Below are positions 8,209 to 17,025 of a DNA stretch of 64,000 nt, piece after piece. Below the pieces are notes generated by a model, which worked only from the letters and a program-made list of their open reading frames with translations, was not told the DNA's origin and did not search any database. Within the stretch, counting starts at the first letter, position 1; each line of letters begins with the position of its first letter. Origin of the DNA: Glycomyces buryatensis (GTDB lineage Bacteria; Actinomycetota; Actinomycetes; Mycobacteriales; Micromonosporaceae); assembly GCF_004912275.1 (NCBI RefSeq), contig NZ_STGY01000042.1, forward strand, positions 30,710 through 94,709, written 5' to 3'. The position numbers and the translations under genes were made by a program.

Positions 8209-9227
8209 GCGCCCCCACGCGCACCGGCAGGCCCGCCCCGCGCCAGCGCGAGGTGATCCGGTCCGACCCCGGCCGCCCCCGGTCGCTGCTGCTGCGCCGC
8301 CCCGGCGCGCCGCTGACCGCGTCCCAGCGCGAGGACCTGCACGGGCGGGTCCTGGTGTCCCCCACCGTCATCGTCGTCCTCGCCTTCGCGGTTCTGCCGT
8401 TCTGCGCCGTCGCCCTGTTCGCGTTCCTCGACGTCCGCCTGGTCGACATCCCGCGCCTCTACATCGACGAGCTGACCTTCACCACCGCCAATATGACGGC
8501 CGTGTGGACCTCGGAACGGTTCTGGTCGGCCGCGCTCACCACCGCGATCTACGCCGTCTCCGCCGCGGTCGGGGCCGTCGCGGTCGGCCTGGCCGTGGCG
8601 CTGGCGCTGCGCGCGCCCTTCCGCGGCCGCGCGGTGATCCGCGCGCTCGTGCTGACCCCGTACATCCTGCCGGTCGTCGCGGCGACCACGATCTGGAAGA
8701 CGCTGCTGCACCCCACCTATGGGCCGGTCAACGCGTTCGGCGTCCAGTGGCTCGGCTGGGACGAGCCGATCGCGTTCCTCACCACCTCCAGCGCCGACGT
8801 CGGCCCGTTCTCGGTGCCGGTGGCGCTGATGTGCGTGATCGCCTTCGAGATCTGGAAGACGTTCCCCCTCGCCTTCCTGTTCATCACCGCCCGGCTCCAG
8901 GTGGCGCCCAAGGACTTGGAGGAGGCGGCCGCGATCGACGGGGCCGGCAAGACCCGGACGTTCATCCACATCGTCCTGCCGCAGTTGATCGGGGTGATGG
9001 CGCTGCTGGCGGTGCTGCGGCTGCTGTGGTCGTTCCAGAACTTCAACGACATCTACCTGCTCACCGGCGGCGCGGGCGGCACGGAGGTGCTGGCGGTGCG
9101 GGTCTACTCGGAGCTGATCGTGCGCGCCGACATCGGATCGGCCTCGGCGACGGGCCTACTCATGACCGGCATGCTCCTGGTCGTGGTCGCCGTCTACGCC
9201 TGGATGCTCAGGAGGGAGCGCGTATGA
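8205..9227 (+). CDS. Sugar ABC transporter permease (MalF type)
   Basis: A 340-residue inner-membrane permease with about six spans and the EAA loop (EEAAAIDGAGKTRTFIHIVLPQLIG). The N-terminal 50 residues are Arg/Pro-rich and cytoplasmic. The ATG at 8205 overlaps the binding-protein stop by ATGA. No ATPase gene occurs in the operon; in actinobacteria such importers usually share a multipurpose ATPase (MsiK) encoded elsewhere, which I infer here. Confidence 0.93.
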   Translation: MSAPTRTGRPAPRQREVIRSDPGRPRSLLLRRPGAPLTASQREDLHGRVLVSPTVIVVLAFAVLPFCAVALFAFLDVRLVDIPRLYIDELTFTTANMTAVWTSERFWSAALTTAIYAVSAAVGAVAVGLAVALALRAPFRGRAVIRALVLTPYILPVVAATTIWKTLLHPTYGPVNAFGVQWLGWDEPIAFLTTSSADVGPFSVPVALMCVIAFEIWKTFPLAFLFITARLQVAPKDLEEAAAIDGAGKTRTFIHIVLPQLIGVMALLAVLRLLWSFQNFNDIYLLTGGAGGTEVLAVRVYSELIVRADIGSASATGLLMTGMLLVVVAVYAWMLRRERV

Positions 9228-10123
9228 GCCCGCCGCGCCGAAACCCTACAGGAAATAGGACATATCCTATAGGATCTGCCCGGGCGAGCCGGGAGGACCG
9301 GGTCCTGGCGGCGGCGCGCTGGGCCGTCATCGCCGCGGCGGTCGCGGTCACCGCCGGGCCGCTGTTGTACGGAGTGCTGTTGTCGCTCAAGCCGTTCGCC
9401 GCGGCGGCCGCCGATCCGCTCGACCTGTTCCCCACGCCCGGGGAGGCGACCTTCGAGGCCTACCCGACGGCGATCCTCGAATTCGGGCTCGGCCGGAACA
9501 TGCTCACCTCGCTCCAGGTCGCCCTCGCCACCGCCTTCCTGGCCGTCGCCTGCTCGATCCTCGGCGCCTACGCGGCCGTGCGACTGCGGTTCTTCGGCCG
9601 CAGCACCGTCAATGTCGTCTTCCTCGGGGTGTACCTGCTGCCGGGCATCGTCCTGGCGGTCCCGCTGTTCGTGCTGCTCAACCGGATCAGCCTGACCGGC
9701 ACGCTCATCGGCCTGGTCCTGGTCTACATCGCACAGACCGTCCCGGTCGCGCTGTACATGCTCCGCGGCTACCTCCAGGCCATTCCATCCTCAGTGGAGG
9801 AGGCGGCGATGATCGACGGCTGCGGGCGGCTGGCGCTCATCCGCCGCGTCGTCCTCCCCATGGCCCTGCCGGGCGTGGCGGCGACCGCGCTGTACGTCTT
9901 CATGATCGCCTGGAACGAATACCTGTTCGCGCTGCTGTTCCTGGTGGGCGACCGCGAACGGTGGACCGTCTCGCTCGGCATCGCCCAGCTCACCGAGTTC
10001 TCGGTGCCGACGACCGTGCTCATGGCCGGCTCGATCGCCATCACGATCCCCGTCGTCGCGGGCTTCCTCCTGGCCCAGCGGCTGCTCGTGACGGGTTTGA
10101 CGGCAGGAGCGGAGAAGGGTTGA
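9224..10123 (+). CDS. Sugar ABC transporter permease (MalG type)
   Basis: A 299-residue second permease with about six spans and an EAA loop (SSVEEAAMIDGCGRLALIRR). It is coupled to the first permease by ATGA. The first 20 codons contain an unusually AT-rich patch (9241-9280) with the palindrome TCCTATAGGA and three AGGA blocks, encoding NPTGNRTYPIGSARAS. The rest has normal high-GC codon use. Together with the other permease it forms the transmembrane channel. Confidence 0.93.
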   Translation: MSPPRRNPTGNRTYPIGSARASREDRVLAAARWAVIAAAVAVTAGPLLYGVLLSLKPFAAAAADPLDLFPTPGEATFEAYPTAILEFGLGRNMLTSLQVALATAFLAVACSILGAYAAVRLRFFGRSTVNVVFLGVYLLPGIVLAVPLFVLLNRISLTGTLIGLVLVYIAQTVPVALYMLRGYLQAIPSSVEEAAMIDGCGRLALIRRVVLPMALPGVAATALYVFMIAWNEYLFALLFLVGDRERWTVSLGIAQLTEFSVPTTVLMAGSIAITIPVVAGFLLAQRLLVTGLTAGAEKG

Positions 10124-10128
10124 GGCAT

Positions 10129-11463
10129 ATGGCGATCCGATTGGGCATCCTGGGGGCCGGGGCGCGCGGCTGTGACACCTACGGCCGCTGGGCCCTCGAA
10201 CATCCGGCCCGCGCGACCATCTCGGCCGTGGCCGACCCGGTGCCGCACCGGCGGGAACGGCTCTGCGACGCCGCCGGAGTGGCGAACGCGCACCGCTTCC
10301 CCGATTGGCGGGACCTCGTCGCGGGCGCCGAGCGGATCGGCTTGGACGCCTTGGTGATCGCCCTACCGGATCGGCTGCACGTCGAAGCGGCGCTGGCCGC
10401 CATCGAGACCGGCCTGCCGATCCTGCTGGAGAAACCCGCCGCGACGACGGCCGCGGACCTCGACGTCCTCGCCACGGCCGCACGGGAGGGCAAGGCCCGC
10501 ATCTGGATCAGCCACGTCATGCGCTACCAGGCGTTCTGGCAGACCGTGCATCGCCTCGTCGAGTCCGGCACGATCGGGCGCCTGGTGACGATGCGCATCG
10601 AGGAGAACATCGGGTTCTGGCATTTCGCCCACTCCTACGTGCGCGGCAACTGGCGCAACCTCGCGGGGTCGGCGCCGATGATCCTCGCCAAGACCTGCCA
10701 CGACCTCGACATCATTCGCTGGTTCGCCGGCAGCGCACCGGCGACCGTCGCCAGCGCCGGGTCGCTCACCTACTTCCGACCCGAGCACGCCCCCGCGGGA
10801 GCGCCGGCCCGCTGCCTCGACGGGTGCCCGGCGGCCGAGACGTGCCCGTTCTACGCGCCTCGCTACTACGCCGAGGCGCAGGCGGACAATCACGACTGGG
10901 TGGCGACGCTGCTGGGCGAGGACACGTCGACCGAGGGCCGTCTGGCGGCGCTGCGGACCGGGCCGTACGGGCGGTGCGTCTTCCACAGCGACAACGATGT
11001 CGTGGACCACCAGCAGACCGTGATGGGCTTTCCGAGCGGCCTGACGGCGACACTGTCCACTTCGGCGTTCACCGGTCAGAACACGCGGACGGTGCGGTTG
11101 ACGGGTTCGGCCGGGGAGATCGCGGGGAACCTGCACCAGTGTTCGCTCGAAGTCGACCTGTTCTCCCCCCGCGGCTCGCTGCCGGAGCTGCCGCAGGCCC
11201 GTGTCGTCGGGAGCTTCACGCGGCCGCCTATGGGACACCAGGTGTTCGAGTTGTTCTCCGGGCCGGTGAACGAGGCGGGGGAGCCCGACACCCGAGGCCA
11301 TTCGGGCGGGGACGAGGCCCTGATGGAGTCGTTCATCGCCTCCCTCGAGGGCCGCACGGAGCCGCCTTCGAGCCTGGAGGCGTCCCTGGACAGCCACCGG
11401 ATGGCGTTCGCGGCGGAGCGCTCGCGCCTCGAGGGCCGCGAAATCGTTTGGGGGACGACATGA
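10129..11463 (+). CDS. Gfo/Idh/MocA-family NAD(P)-dependent oxidoreductase
   Basis: A 444-residue dehydrogenase-like protein. Residues 1-125 form a Rossmann domain (IRLGILGAGARGCDTYG; EKPAATTAADLD with the conserved EKP Lys). The C-terminal domain follows, including YVRGNWRN and a Cys-rich loop, CLDGCPAAETCPFYAPRYY, found in a subgroup that may bind metal. The ATG at 10129 begins 6 bp after the permease stop; the earlier open frame is ignored because it overlaps that gene. Its sugar or inositol-like substrate is unknown. It lies in the sugar operon, so it probably acts on the imported compound or its product. Confidence 0.92.
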   Translation: MAIRLGILGAGARGCDTYGRWALEHPARATISAVADPVPHRRERLCDAAGVANAHRFPDWRDLVAGAERIGLDALVIALPDRLHVEAALAAIETGLPILLEKPAATTAADLDVLATAAREGKARIWISHVMRYQAFWQTVHRLVESGTIGRLVTMRIEENIGFWHFAHSYVRGNWRNLAGSAPMILAKTCHDLDIIRWFAGSAPATVASAGSLTYFRPEHAPAGAPARCLDGCPAAETCPFYAPRYYAEAQADNHDWVATLLGEDTSTEGRLAALRTGPYGRCVFHSDNDVVDHQQTVMGFPSGLTATLSTSAFTGQNTRTVRLTGSAGEIAGNLHQCSLEVDLFSPRGSLPELPQARVVGSFTRPPMGHQVFELFSGPVNEAGEPDTRGHSGGDEALMESFIASLEGRTEPPSSLEASLDSHRMAFAAERSRLEGREIVWGTT

Positions 11464-13049
11464 GCTGGTGGCGGAGTGCGGCGATCTACCAGGTGTACCT
11501 GCGCAGTTTCGCGGACGGGAACGGCGACGGCATCGGGGACCTGGCCGGGCTGGAGCAGCGGCTTCCGTACCTGCGGGACCTGGGCGTGGACGCACTGTGG
11601 ATCGCGCCCTGGTACGTCTCGCCGATGGCCGACGGCGGCTACGACGTGGCGGACTACCGAATGATCGACCCGTCCTTCGGGAGCCTGGCGGGCGCCGAGC
11701 ACTTCATCGGGGCGGCGCACGAGCACGGGCTGCGCGTCATCATCGACATCGTCCCCAATCACACCTCTGACGAGCACGTCTGGTTCCAGGAGGCGCTGCG
11801 GGCCGCGCCCGGTTCGCCCGAGCGGGCGAGGTACCACTTCCGCGACTCACCGAACAATTGGCCGTCGCGCTTCGGCGGTCCGGCGTGGACGCAGGTCCCC
11901 GACGGCCAGTGGTACCTGCACCTGTTCGACGCGAAGCAGCCGGATCTGAACTGGGAGAACCCGCAGGTGCGGGCCGAGTTCAAGTCGATCCTGCGGTTCT
12001 GGCTCGACCGCGGCGTCGACGGCTTCCGCATCGACGTCGCCGATCGCCTGGTGAAGCAGCACGGCCTGCCCGACAAGGCCGATCCCGGCAACCCCGACGT
12101 GCCACCGGCCTATGTGTACGAGGGGCCGGGCGCCCCGGACAAGGACCGGCCCGAGGTCCACGAGATCTTCCGTTCGTGGCGGCGGCTGCTGAACGAGTAC
12201 GACGGCGAGAGGACCTTCGTGGGCGAGATGTGGGTGCGCGACCCCGACCGGTTCGCGCTCTACCTGCGTCCCGACGAGCTGCACACGGCGTTCAACTTCG
12301 CGTTCCTCAGGTGCGCCTGGGAACCCGCGGCGCTGCGCGAGGTCATCGACCAGACCCTGGAGACCCACCGGAAGGTCGCGGCGCCGCCGACGTGGGTCCT
12401 GTCGAACCACGACGTGACCAGGCACGTGACCCGCTACGGCCGCGAGGACACCCGCTTCACCAAGCGCGTCCACGACGTCCCGACGGATCTGGAGCTCGGC
12501 ACCCGCAGGGCGAGGGCGGCGGCGCTGTTGAGCATGGCCCTGCCGGGGAACGTGTACGTCTACCAGGGCGACGAACTGGGCCTCCCCGAGGTCTTCGACC
12601 TGCCGGACGAGGTCCGCCAGGACCCGGTGTTCAGGCGCACCGGGGGAAGGGACCTGGGCAGGGACGGCTGCCGCGTCCCCCTGCCCTGGGAGGGCGAGGA
12701 GCCGCCGTTCGGCTTCGGCTCAGACGGCACCTGGCTCCCCCAGCCCGAGGACTGGCAGGGCTTGACCGCCGCGAGCCAGGCCGACGATGCCGGCTCGATG
12801 CTGGCGCTGTACCGCCTCGCCCTGCGCATCCGCCGGCACGAACCGGCCCTGGGCGACGGGAAGCTGCGCTGGCTCCCGAGCGAGGAGGGGGTGCTGGCCT
12901 TCGAGCGGGACCCGGGATTCGTCTGCTTGGTCAACCTGTCCGACTCCCCGGTGCGAGTCCCCGCCGGAACGCCGCTGCTGGCGAGCACCGAACTGGCCGG
13001 AGACGAACTGGGGCCCGACGCGACGGTGTGGATCCACACCGAGGCCTAA
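11460..13049 (+). CDS. GH13 alpha-glucosidase / oligo-1,6-glucosidase-like
   Basis: A 529-residue cytoplasmic glycoside hydrolase of family 13. It opens with WWRSAAIYQVYLRSFADGNG. The four GH13 regions are visible: DIVPNH (96-101), GFRIDVADRL with the nucleophile Asp192, FVGEMWV with acid/base Glu256, and LSNHDVTRH with Asp318. There is no signal peptide. It is coupled to the oxidoreductase by ATGA at 11460. The family and operon suggest hydrolysis of an imported alpha-glucoside such as maltose or isomaltose-type sugars or trehalose; exact specificity is not shown. Confidence 0.94.
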   Translation: MSWWRSAAIYQVYLRSFADGNGDGIGDLAGLEQRLPYLRDLGVDALWIAPWYVSPMADGGYDVADYRMIDPSFGSLAGAEHFIGAAHEHGLRVIIDIVPNHTSDEHVWFQEALRAAPGSPERARYHFRDSPNNWPSRFGGPAWTQVPDGQWYLHLFDAKQPDLNWENPQVRAEFKSILRFWLDRGVDGFRIDVADRLVKQHGLPDKADPGNPDVPPAYVYEGPGAPDKDRPEVHEIFRSWRRLLNEYDGERTFVGEMWVRDPDRFALYLRPDELHTAFNFAFLRCAWEPAALREVIDQTLETHRKVAAPPTWVLSNHDVTRHVTRYGREDTRFTKRVHDVPTDLELGTRRARAAALLSMALPGNVYVYQGDELGLPEVFDLPDEVRQDPVFRRTGGRDLGRDGCRVPLPWEGEEPPFGFGSDGTWLPQPEDWQGLTAASQADDAGSMLALYRLALRIRRHEPALGDGKLRWLPSEEGVLAFERDPGFVCLVNLSDSPVRVPAGTPLLASTELAGDELGPDATVWIHTEA

Positions 13050-13072
13050 GACTGATCGTCGCCCACTGAACA

Positions 13073-13147
13073 TGAGCAGATCTACTGACAGAGTTTGAGC
13101 AATTTTACTGATAGAATCTGAGCAATTGTTCTGATGCAACTTGAGCA
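13073..13147 (+). repeat. Four TGAGCA motifs at exact 23-bp spacing
   Basis: The hexamer TGAGCA occurs at 13073, 13096, 13119 and 13142, exactly 23 bp apart each time. Each later unit also carries (A/T)CTGA about 13 bp before it (13084, 13107, 13130). The block is AT-rich compared with its surroundings and ends within 20 bp of the ATG of the DUF4143 ATPase at 13165. Such phasing, just over two helical turns, suggests an array of binding sites (operator or iteron-like) rather than chance. Confidence 0.75.
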
Positions 13148-13164
13148 GATTGGCGATTAACAAC

Positions 13165-14412
13165 ATGGACCAGCGTCGACGCTGGCTGGCGGATCGTGTC
13201 ACCCGCGGGCTCGGATTCTCCCGGGTAGTCGTAGTCACCGGCCCTCGACAGTCCGGCAAGACCACACTCGTCCGAAAAATGGTGGAGCCGGAGGGCACCT
13301 TCCGAAGACTCGACGACGAGGCCACACTGCAGGCGGCCCGCAACGACCCGATCAGCTTCGCGAATTACGGTCCCACCCCCCGCGCGATCGATGAAATCCA
13401 GCTGGGCGGCGACTCGCTAGTCCGTGCCGTCAAGACCGTCGTGGACGACAACCCCGCCAAGGGCCAGTTCATACTCGACGGATCAGCCGACTTCCTCACC
13501 GTCCCCGGCCTTTCCGAGTCGTTGGCGGGTCGAGCCTCGTTCTATGAGCTACTGCCGTTCAGCCAGGGGGAGATCGAGGGTTCACGGGACGAATTCGTCC
13601 GCCGGGCCTTCACCGACCCCGATTCGTTGCGGGATTCGGCGACTTCCCCGGTCACTCGCAACGACTACCTGGACCGGATCGTTCGCGGCGGCTTCCCCGA
13701 AGCGTACGTGCTCCCATCGGAAGACCGAGCCGACTGGTTCGACGGCTTGGTCCGCACCGTGACGCAGAGGGATATCACGGCGCTGGCGAACGCCCGTCGC
13801 GCCGGCGAGATCCCCAGACTCCTCCGCCTTCTGGCGGCTCGGACCGCGAGCGAGCTGGTGATCTCGCAAATCCATTCGGACTCCGGGCTCGGGCGGGACA
13901 CCACAGCCGACTACATCGGCTTCCTGGAGATGACCTACATGATCCACAAGGTCTCGGCCTGGTCGACCAACTTCACCAACCGAGCACGCCGCACTCCGAA
14001 GGCGTATCTGCTCGACCCCGGACTCGCAGCGCATCTTCTCGGCGTCGACGTCGAGGGACTCGCGGTCCCAGAGGACCAGAGGCGCGGTCCGCTGACCGAA
14101 ACCTTCGTCGTCGGTGAAGTGAAGAAGCAGCTCGCATGGTCCGGTACGCGGGCCCAGATGTTCCATTTCCGAGACCAACACGGGGCCGAAGTCGATCTGA
14201 TCCTGGAACACCCGGACGGCAGAATCGTGGCCGTGGAGGTCAAAGCCGCCTCCACGACCCAGGGCAGGGATTTCAAACATCTTGCCGCACTGCGCGACAA
14301 GCTCGGCAACCGCTTTGTACACGGGTTCGTCCTGAGCATGCATCCGACCCCGGTCGCCTTTGGAGACCGGCTCACGGGACTCCCGATATCCGCCCTCTGG
14401 ACGAACCGCTGA
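13165..14412 (+). CDS. ATP-binding protein of the AAA-14/DUF4143 family
   Basis: A 415-residue protein. The N-terminal ATPase domain shows Walker A (GPRQSGKTTL, about residues 23-32) and Walker B-like AIDEIQ (about 81-86). The C-terminal DUF4143 domain contains PDDEXK-nuclease-like strands (DQHGAEVDLILE...AVEVKAAS), the D...E-x-K pattern of restriction-like nucleases. A TTG start at 13141 is also possible and would place the start within the last repeat; I chose the ATG at 13165, though neither has a strong ribosome site. It is not coupled to the sugar operon. The cellular role of this family is poorly known. Confidence 0.88.
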   Translation: MDQRRRWLADRVTRGLGFSRVVVVTGPRQSGKTTLVRKMVEPEGTFRRLDDEATLQAARNDPISFANYGPTPRAIDEIQLGGDSLVRAVKTVVDDNPAKGQFILDGSADFLTVPGLSESLAGRASFYELLPFSQGEIEGSRDEFVRRAFTDPDSLRDSATSPVTRNDYLDRIVRGGFPEAYVLPSEDRADWFDGLVRTVTQRDITALANARRAGEIPRLLRLLAARTASELVISQIHSDSGLGRDTTADYIGFLEMTYMIHKVSAWSTNFTNRARRTPKAYLLDPGLAAHLLGVDVEGLAVPEDQRRGPLTETFVVGEVKKQLAWSGTRAQMFHFRDQHGAEVDLILEHPDGRIVAVEVKAASTTQGRDFKHLAALRDKLGNRFVHGFVLSMHPTPVAFGDRLTGLPISALWTNR

Positions 14413-14517
14413 GAAACGGCCTGAAATCCGAAGTGCCGCACCGCGAACGCTTGGTCCCGTGTCCATGAACGAGGTGCGATCGCGTTTCGAGCAGGGAGTG
14501 GTGCACCGCAGAAAAAC

Positions 14518-14550
14518 GCCGGCCCGGCGCCTTTCGGCGTCCGGACCGGC
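14518..14550. terminator. Bidirectional hairpin between convergent genes
   Basis: A GC-rich imperfect stem (GCCGGCCCGGCGCC against GGCGTCCGGACCGGC, loop TTTC) lies between the DUF4143 gene stop and the convergent SHOCT gene stop. There is an A run just before it, which is a T run on the minus strand, so it suits termination of the minus-strand gene and perhaps both. Confidence 0.65.
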
Positions 14551-14566
14551 TTCGCGGTATTCGGTG

Positions 14567-14878
14567 TCAGGTCTGGTCGGTCGGGCTCGGCGGTTCGGGT
14601 GGGACCGGGGCCGAGCCTTCGAGTCTGGCTCGCATGTCTTCGTAGGTGGCCGCGTCGATCTCACCGGTCGCGTAGCGCCGGTCGAGGATTTCCCTGGCCG
14701 TGCCGTGCTGCATCGGGGTGAACGGCGGCCGGTGTGCCGCCATGGCTCCGGACTTGCTGAACCGCAGTACCGCCCAGATGATCAGCGCGATGAATCCGGC
14801 CCAGAACAGCAGCATGAACAGCCCCCAGATCCAGCCGCCCATCATGCCGGGCCCGTCGTAATAGTGGTTTCCCCACAT
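14567..14878 (-). CDS. SHOCT-domain small membrane protein
   Basis: A 103-residue protein. One membrane segment (residues about 13-38, GGWIWGLFMLLFWAGFIALIIWAVLRF) follows a short Met/Gly/Tyr-rich N-terminus. The C-terminus has a SHOCT motif (AREILDRRYATGEIDAATYEDMRARL). The frame is open to 14944, but the ATG at 14878 has GGGAGA in front and gives the usual N-terminus. SHOCT proteins are small oligomerising membrane proteins of uncertain role. It is monocistronic and convergent with the DUF4143 ATPase gene. Confidence 0.85.
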   Translation of the reverse strand: MWGNHYYDGPGMMGGWIWGLFMLLFWAGFIALIIWAVLRFSKSGAMAAHRPPFTPMQHGTAREILDRRYATGEIDAATYEDMRARLEGSAPVPPEPPSPTDQT

Positions 14879-15010
14879 CGTCGTCTCCCACCCTCCCTGT
14901 CTCGATTGAGTGGTTCTCGACTCCATCATCACCCCGTCGGGCACCGCTGTGAATCGTCTTAGAGACGTATTCGAACTACAGCAGGGCGACTACCCGCAGG
15001 TCCCGTGGTA

Positions 15011-15604
15011 CTAGAAGCGGTCGACGACCTGGACATGGCCGGGGGCGTAGGACGCGAGGCGGGCCAGGAGCTGGTCCGGTTTGGGTTCGAAGTCCTTGCA
15101 GCGGATGGCCAGGTCGAAGCCGGCGACCAATCCTTCGGTGGCGCGGTTGGCCTCGCGCAGGACCGATCGGTCGATGAAACCGGGGCGGTCGGAGCCGCCG
15201 CGGCCGAGGTAGACGTCCGCGGCGAGCAGCAGGTAGGACTGGCCGCGCCGGCGCGAGCCGACGGTGATGGCCGCGAGCTCCTCGACATTGCTCCAGGGGA
15301 TGAGCAGGACCTTCCCGAAGCTGGGGCGCACGCGCAGCCCGAAGTGGTTGACGAACAGCATCGGGGGCCGCACGAGCGGGGCCAGGAAGAACACGGTGCC
15401 GATCAGGGCGATGACGGTGAAGAAGCCGGGCAGGGCGACCACGGGGTTGGCCTCGCCGGAGTCGAGGGTGCCCGGTTCGGTGTGCACGAGCCAGGCCAGA
15501 GCGGCGATCCCGGCGGCGCACACCAGGGCGTACAGCACGAGAGAGGAGATGCGGCGGGCCGGCGAGCTGCGTTCGACGACGACCCATTCCGAACTCCTGC
15601 GCAC
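15011..15604 (-). CDS. Two-span membrane protein with PH-like domain, unknown function
   Basis: A 197-residue protein. Two hydrophobic segments at about residues 18-40 and 58-82 are followed by a beta-rich soluble part (LFVNHFGLRVRPSFGKVLLIPWSNVEELAAI), which resembles bacterial PH-domain membrane proteins. The C-terminus is mixed and charged. It is divergent from disA (187 bp apart). I do not recognise a specific family. Confidence 0.78.
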   Translation of the reverse strand: MRRSSEWVVVERSSPARRISSLVLYALVCAAGIAALAWLVHTEPGTLDSGEANPVVALPGFFTVIALIGTVFFLAPLVRPPMLFVNHFGLRVRPSFGKVLLIPWSNVEELAAITVGSRRRGQSYLLLAADVYLGRGGSDRPGFIDRSVLREANRATEGLVAGFDLAIRCKDFEPKPDQLLARLASYAPGHVQVVDRF

Positions 15605-15790
15605 AGCCTCACCTCCCCGGTCGACACTCTAACTATGGTCGCCCCGTCCTGGCTACCGGCGGGTCGCAAAATGGGGGTCCTTGTTTCTGACGTTTCGTCC
15701 GTACACTGGTAGCAACCCGGCATCGCCCCAAGCCCGTACGGCGCCGGCGAACACCGTCCAACCGGCTGAGCCGGAACGCAAGTCCAGACA

Positions 15791-16870
15791 ATGGGGGTTC
15801 TTGTGCCGGCGATCCCGGATGAAGGCCTACGCGCGACCCTGGCCACGATGGCCCCCGGCACCGCCCTGCGGGACGGGTTGGAGCGGATCCTGCGGGGCCG
15901 CACCGGCGCGCTCATCGTCGTCGGTTGCGACGAGGACGTCGAGACGATGTGCACCGGCGGCTTCGAGATCGACATCGAGTTCTCGGCCACCCGGCTGCGC
16001 GAACTGTGCAAAATGGACGGCGGCGTGGTCATCACGACCGACGGCTCCCGCATCGTGCGAGCCGGGGTCCACCTCATGCCCGACCCGTCGATCTTCTCGG
16101 CCGAGTCCGGCACCCGCCACCGCACCGCCGAGCGCGTCGCCAAGCAGACCGGCTTCCCCGTCATCTCGGTGAGCCAGTCGATGCACACCATCGGCCTGTA
16201 CATGGGCACGCTCCACCACCTGCTGGAGCCGTCCACGAAGATCCTCTCCCGCGCCAACCAGGCCCTGGCCACGCTGGAGCGCTACAAGCAGCGCCTGGAC
16301 GAGGTCGCGGGCAACCTGTCGAGCCTGGAGATCGAGGACCTGGTGACCGTGCGGGACGCGGTCGCCGTCCTGCAGCGGCTCGAAATGGCCCGGCACATCG
16401 CCGACGAGGTCGAGGGCCACGTCATCGAGCTCGGCACCGACGGCCGGCTCCTGGCCCTCCAGCTCGACGAGCTCATGGCCGGCGTCGACGCCGACCGCGA
16501 GCTGGTCGTCCGCGATTACGTGCCCGATGGCGCCGACTTCCCCAAGGCGCTGCGGACCGTGGACGAGATGAGCTCGACCGAGCTGCTCGACCTGACCGCC
16601 GTGGCCCGCTCGCTCGGCTTCCCGAACACGGCCGACGTGCTCGACCGGCGGGTCGGCCCCCGCGGCTACCGCATGCTCGCGAAGGTGCCCCGGCTGCCCG
16701 AGACCGTCATCGAACGCGTGGTCGACCACTTCGGCTCCCTGCCCGAGCTCCTCGGCGTCACCGTCGAAGACCTCCAGGACGTCGACGGCGTCGGTCCCGG
16801 CCGCGCCCAGAACATCCGCGAATCGCTCACCCGCCTCGCCGAGGTGTCGATCCTCGACCGCTACATCTAG
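15791..16870 (+). CDS. disA: DNA integrity scanning diadenylate cyclase DisA
   Basis: A 359-residue protein with the family's normal length. It makes c-di-AMP from two ATP and scans DNA in an octamer. The N-terminal DAC domain (residues 15-145) shows MDGGVV at 75-80, where the family DGA motif should be, so Ala is replaced by Gly78; and TRHRT at 108-112, the RHR motif. A helical linker and C-terminal helix-hairpin-helix DNA-binding repeats (VTVEDLQDVDGVGPGRAQNIRESL) follow. The start at 15791 is the only ATG near the expected N-terminus. The 15-bp block around ATGGGGGTYCTTGT at this start also occurs at 15671, 120 bp upstream. Confidence 0.95.
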   Translation: MGVLVPAIPDEGLRATLATMAPGTALRDGLERILRGRTGALIVVGCDEDVETMCTGGFEIDIEFSATRLRELCKMDGGVVITTDGSRIVRAGVHLMPDPSIFSAESGTRHRTAERVAKQTGFPVISVSQSMHTIGLYMGTLHHLLEPSTKILSRANQALATLERYKQRLDEVAGNLSSLEIEDLVTVRDAVAVLQRLEMARHIADEVEGHVIELGTDGRLLALQLDELMAGVDADRELVVRDYVPDGADFPKALRTVDEMSSTELLDLTAVARSLGFPNTADVLDRRVGPRGYRMLAKVPRLPETVIERVVDHFGSLPELLGVTVEDLQDVDGVGPGRAQNIRESLTRLAEVSILDRYI

Positions 16871-16873
16871 GCC

Positions 16874-16911
16874 GAGGCGGTGACCGACCCGTCCGGGCCG
16901 GTCACCGCCTC
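16874..16911 (+). terminator. Terminator of disA
   Basis: A perfect 13-bp stem, GAGGCGGTGACCG with its complement at 16899-16911, has a 12-base loop and begins 3 bp after the disA stop. The tail (CGTCGTTG) is only weakly T-rich, which is common in high-GC actinobacteria. Confidence 0.75.
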
Positions 16912-17025
16912 CGTCGTTGCGATACAAGGGAACTCATAGCAGTCCTTCCCGTACCCCCGGTCATGGAAACGCTTCCCCACTTGAGTCCGAATAATGCGGT
17001 ATCTGCTATATTCCGGTGAAATCGA

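Noticed and set aside
9224-10123. Missing ABC ATPase gene in the sugar operon as a sign of a broken operon
   Set aside because: Actinobacterial sugar importers of this type often share an ATPase encoded elsewhere (MsiK), so absence here is normal.
11468-13069. Overlapping long frames inside the oxidoreductase and glucosidase genes
   Set aside because: Arg/Ala/Gly-rich shadows of the true frames, as expected in high-GC DNA; motif-bearing frames were kept.
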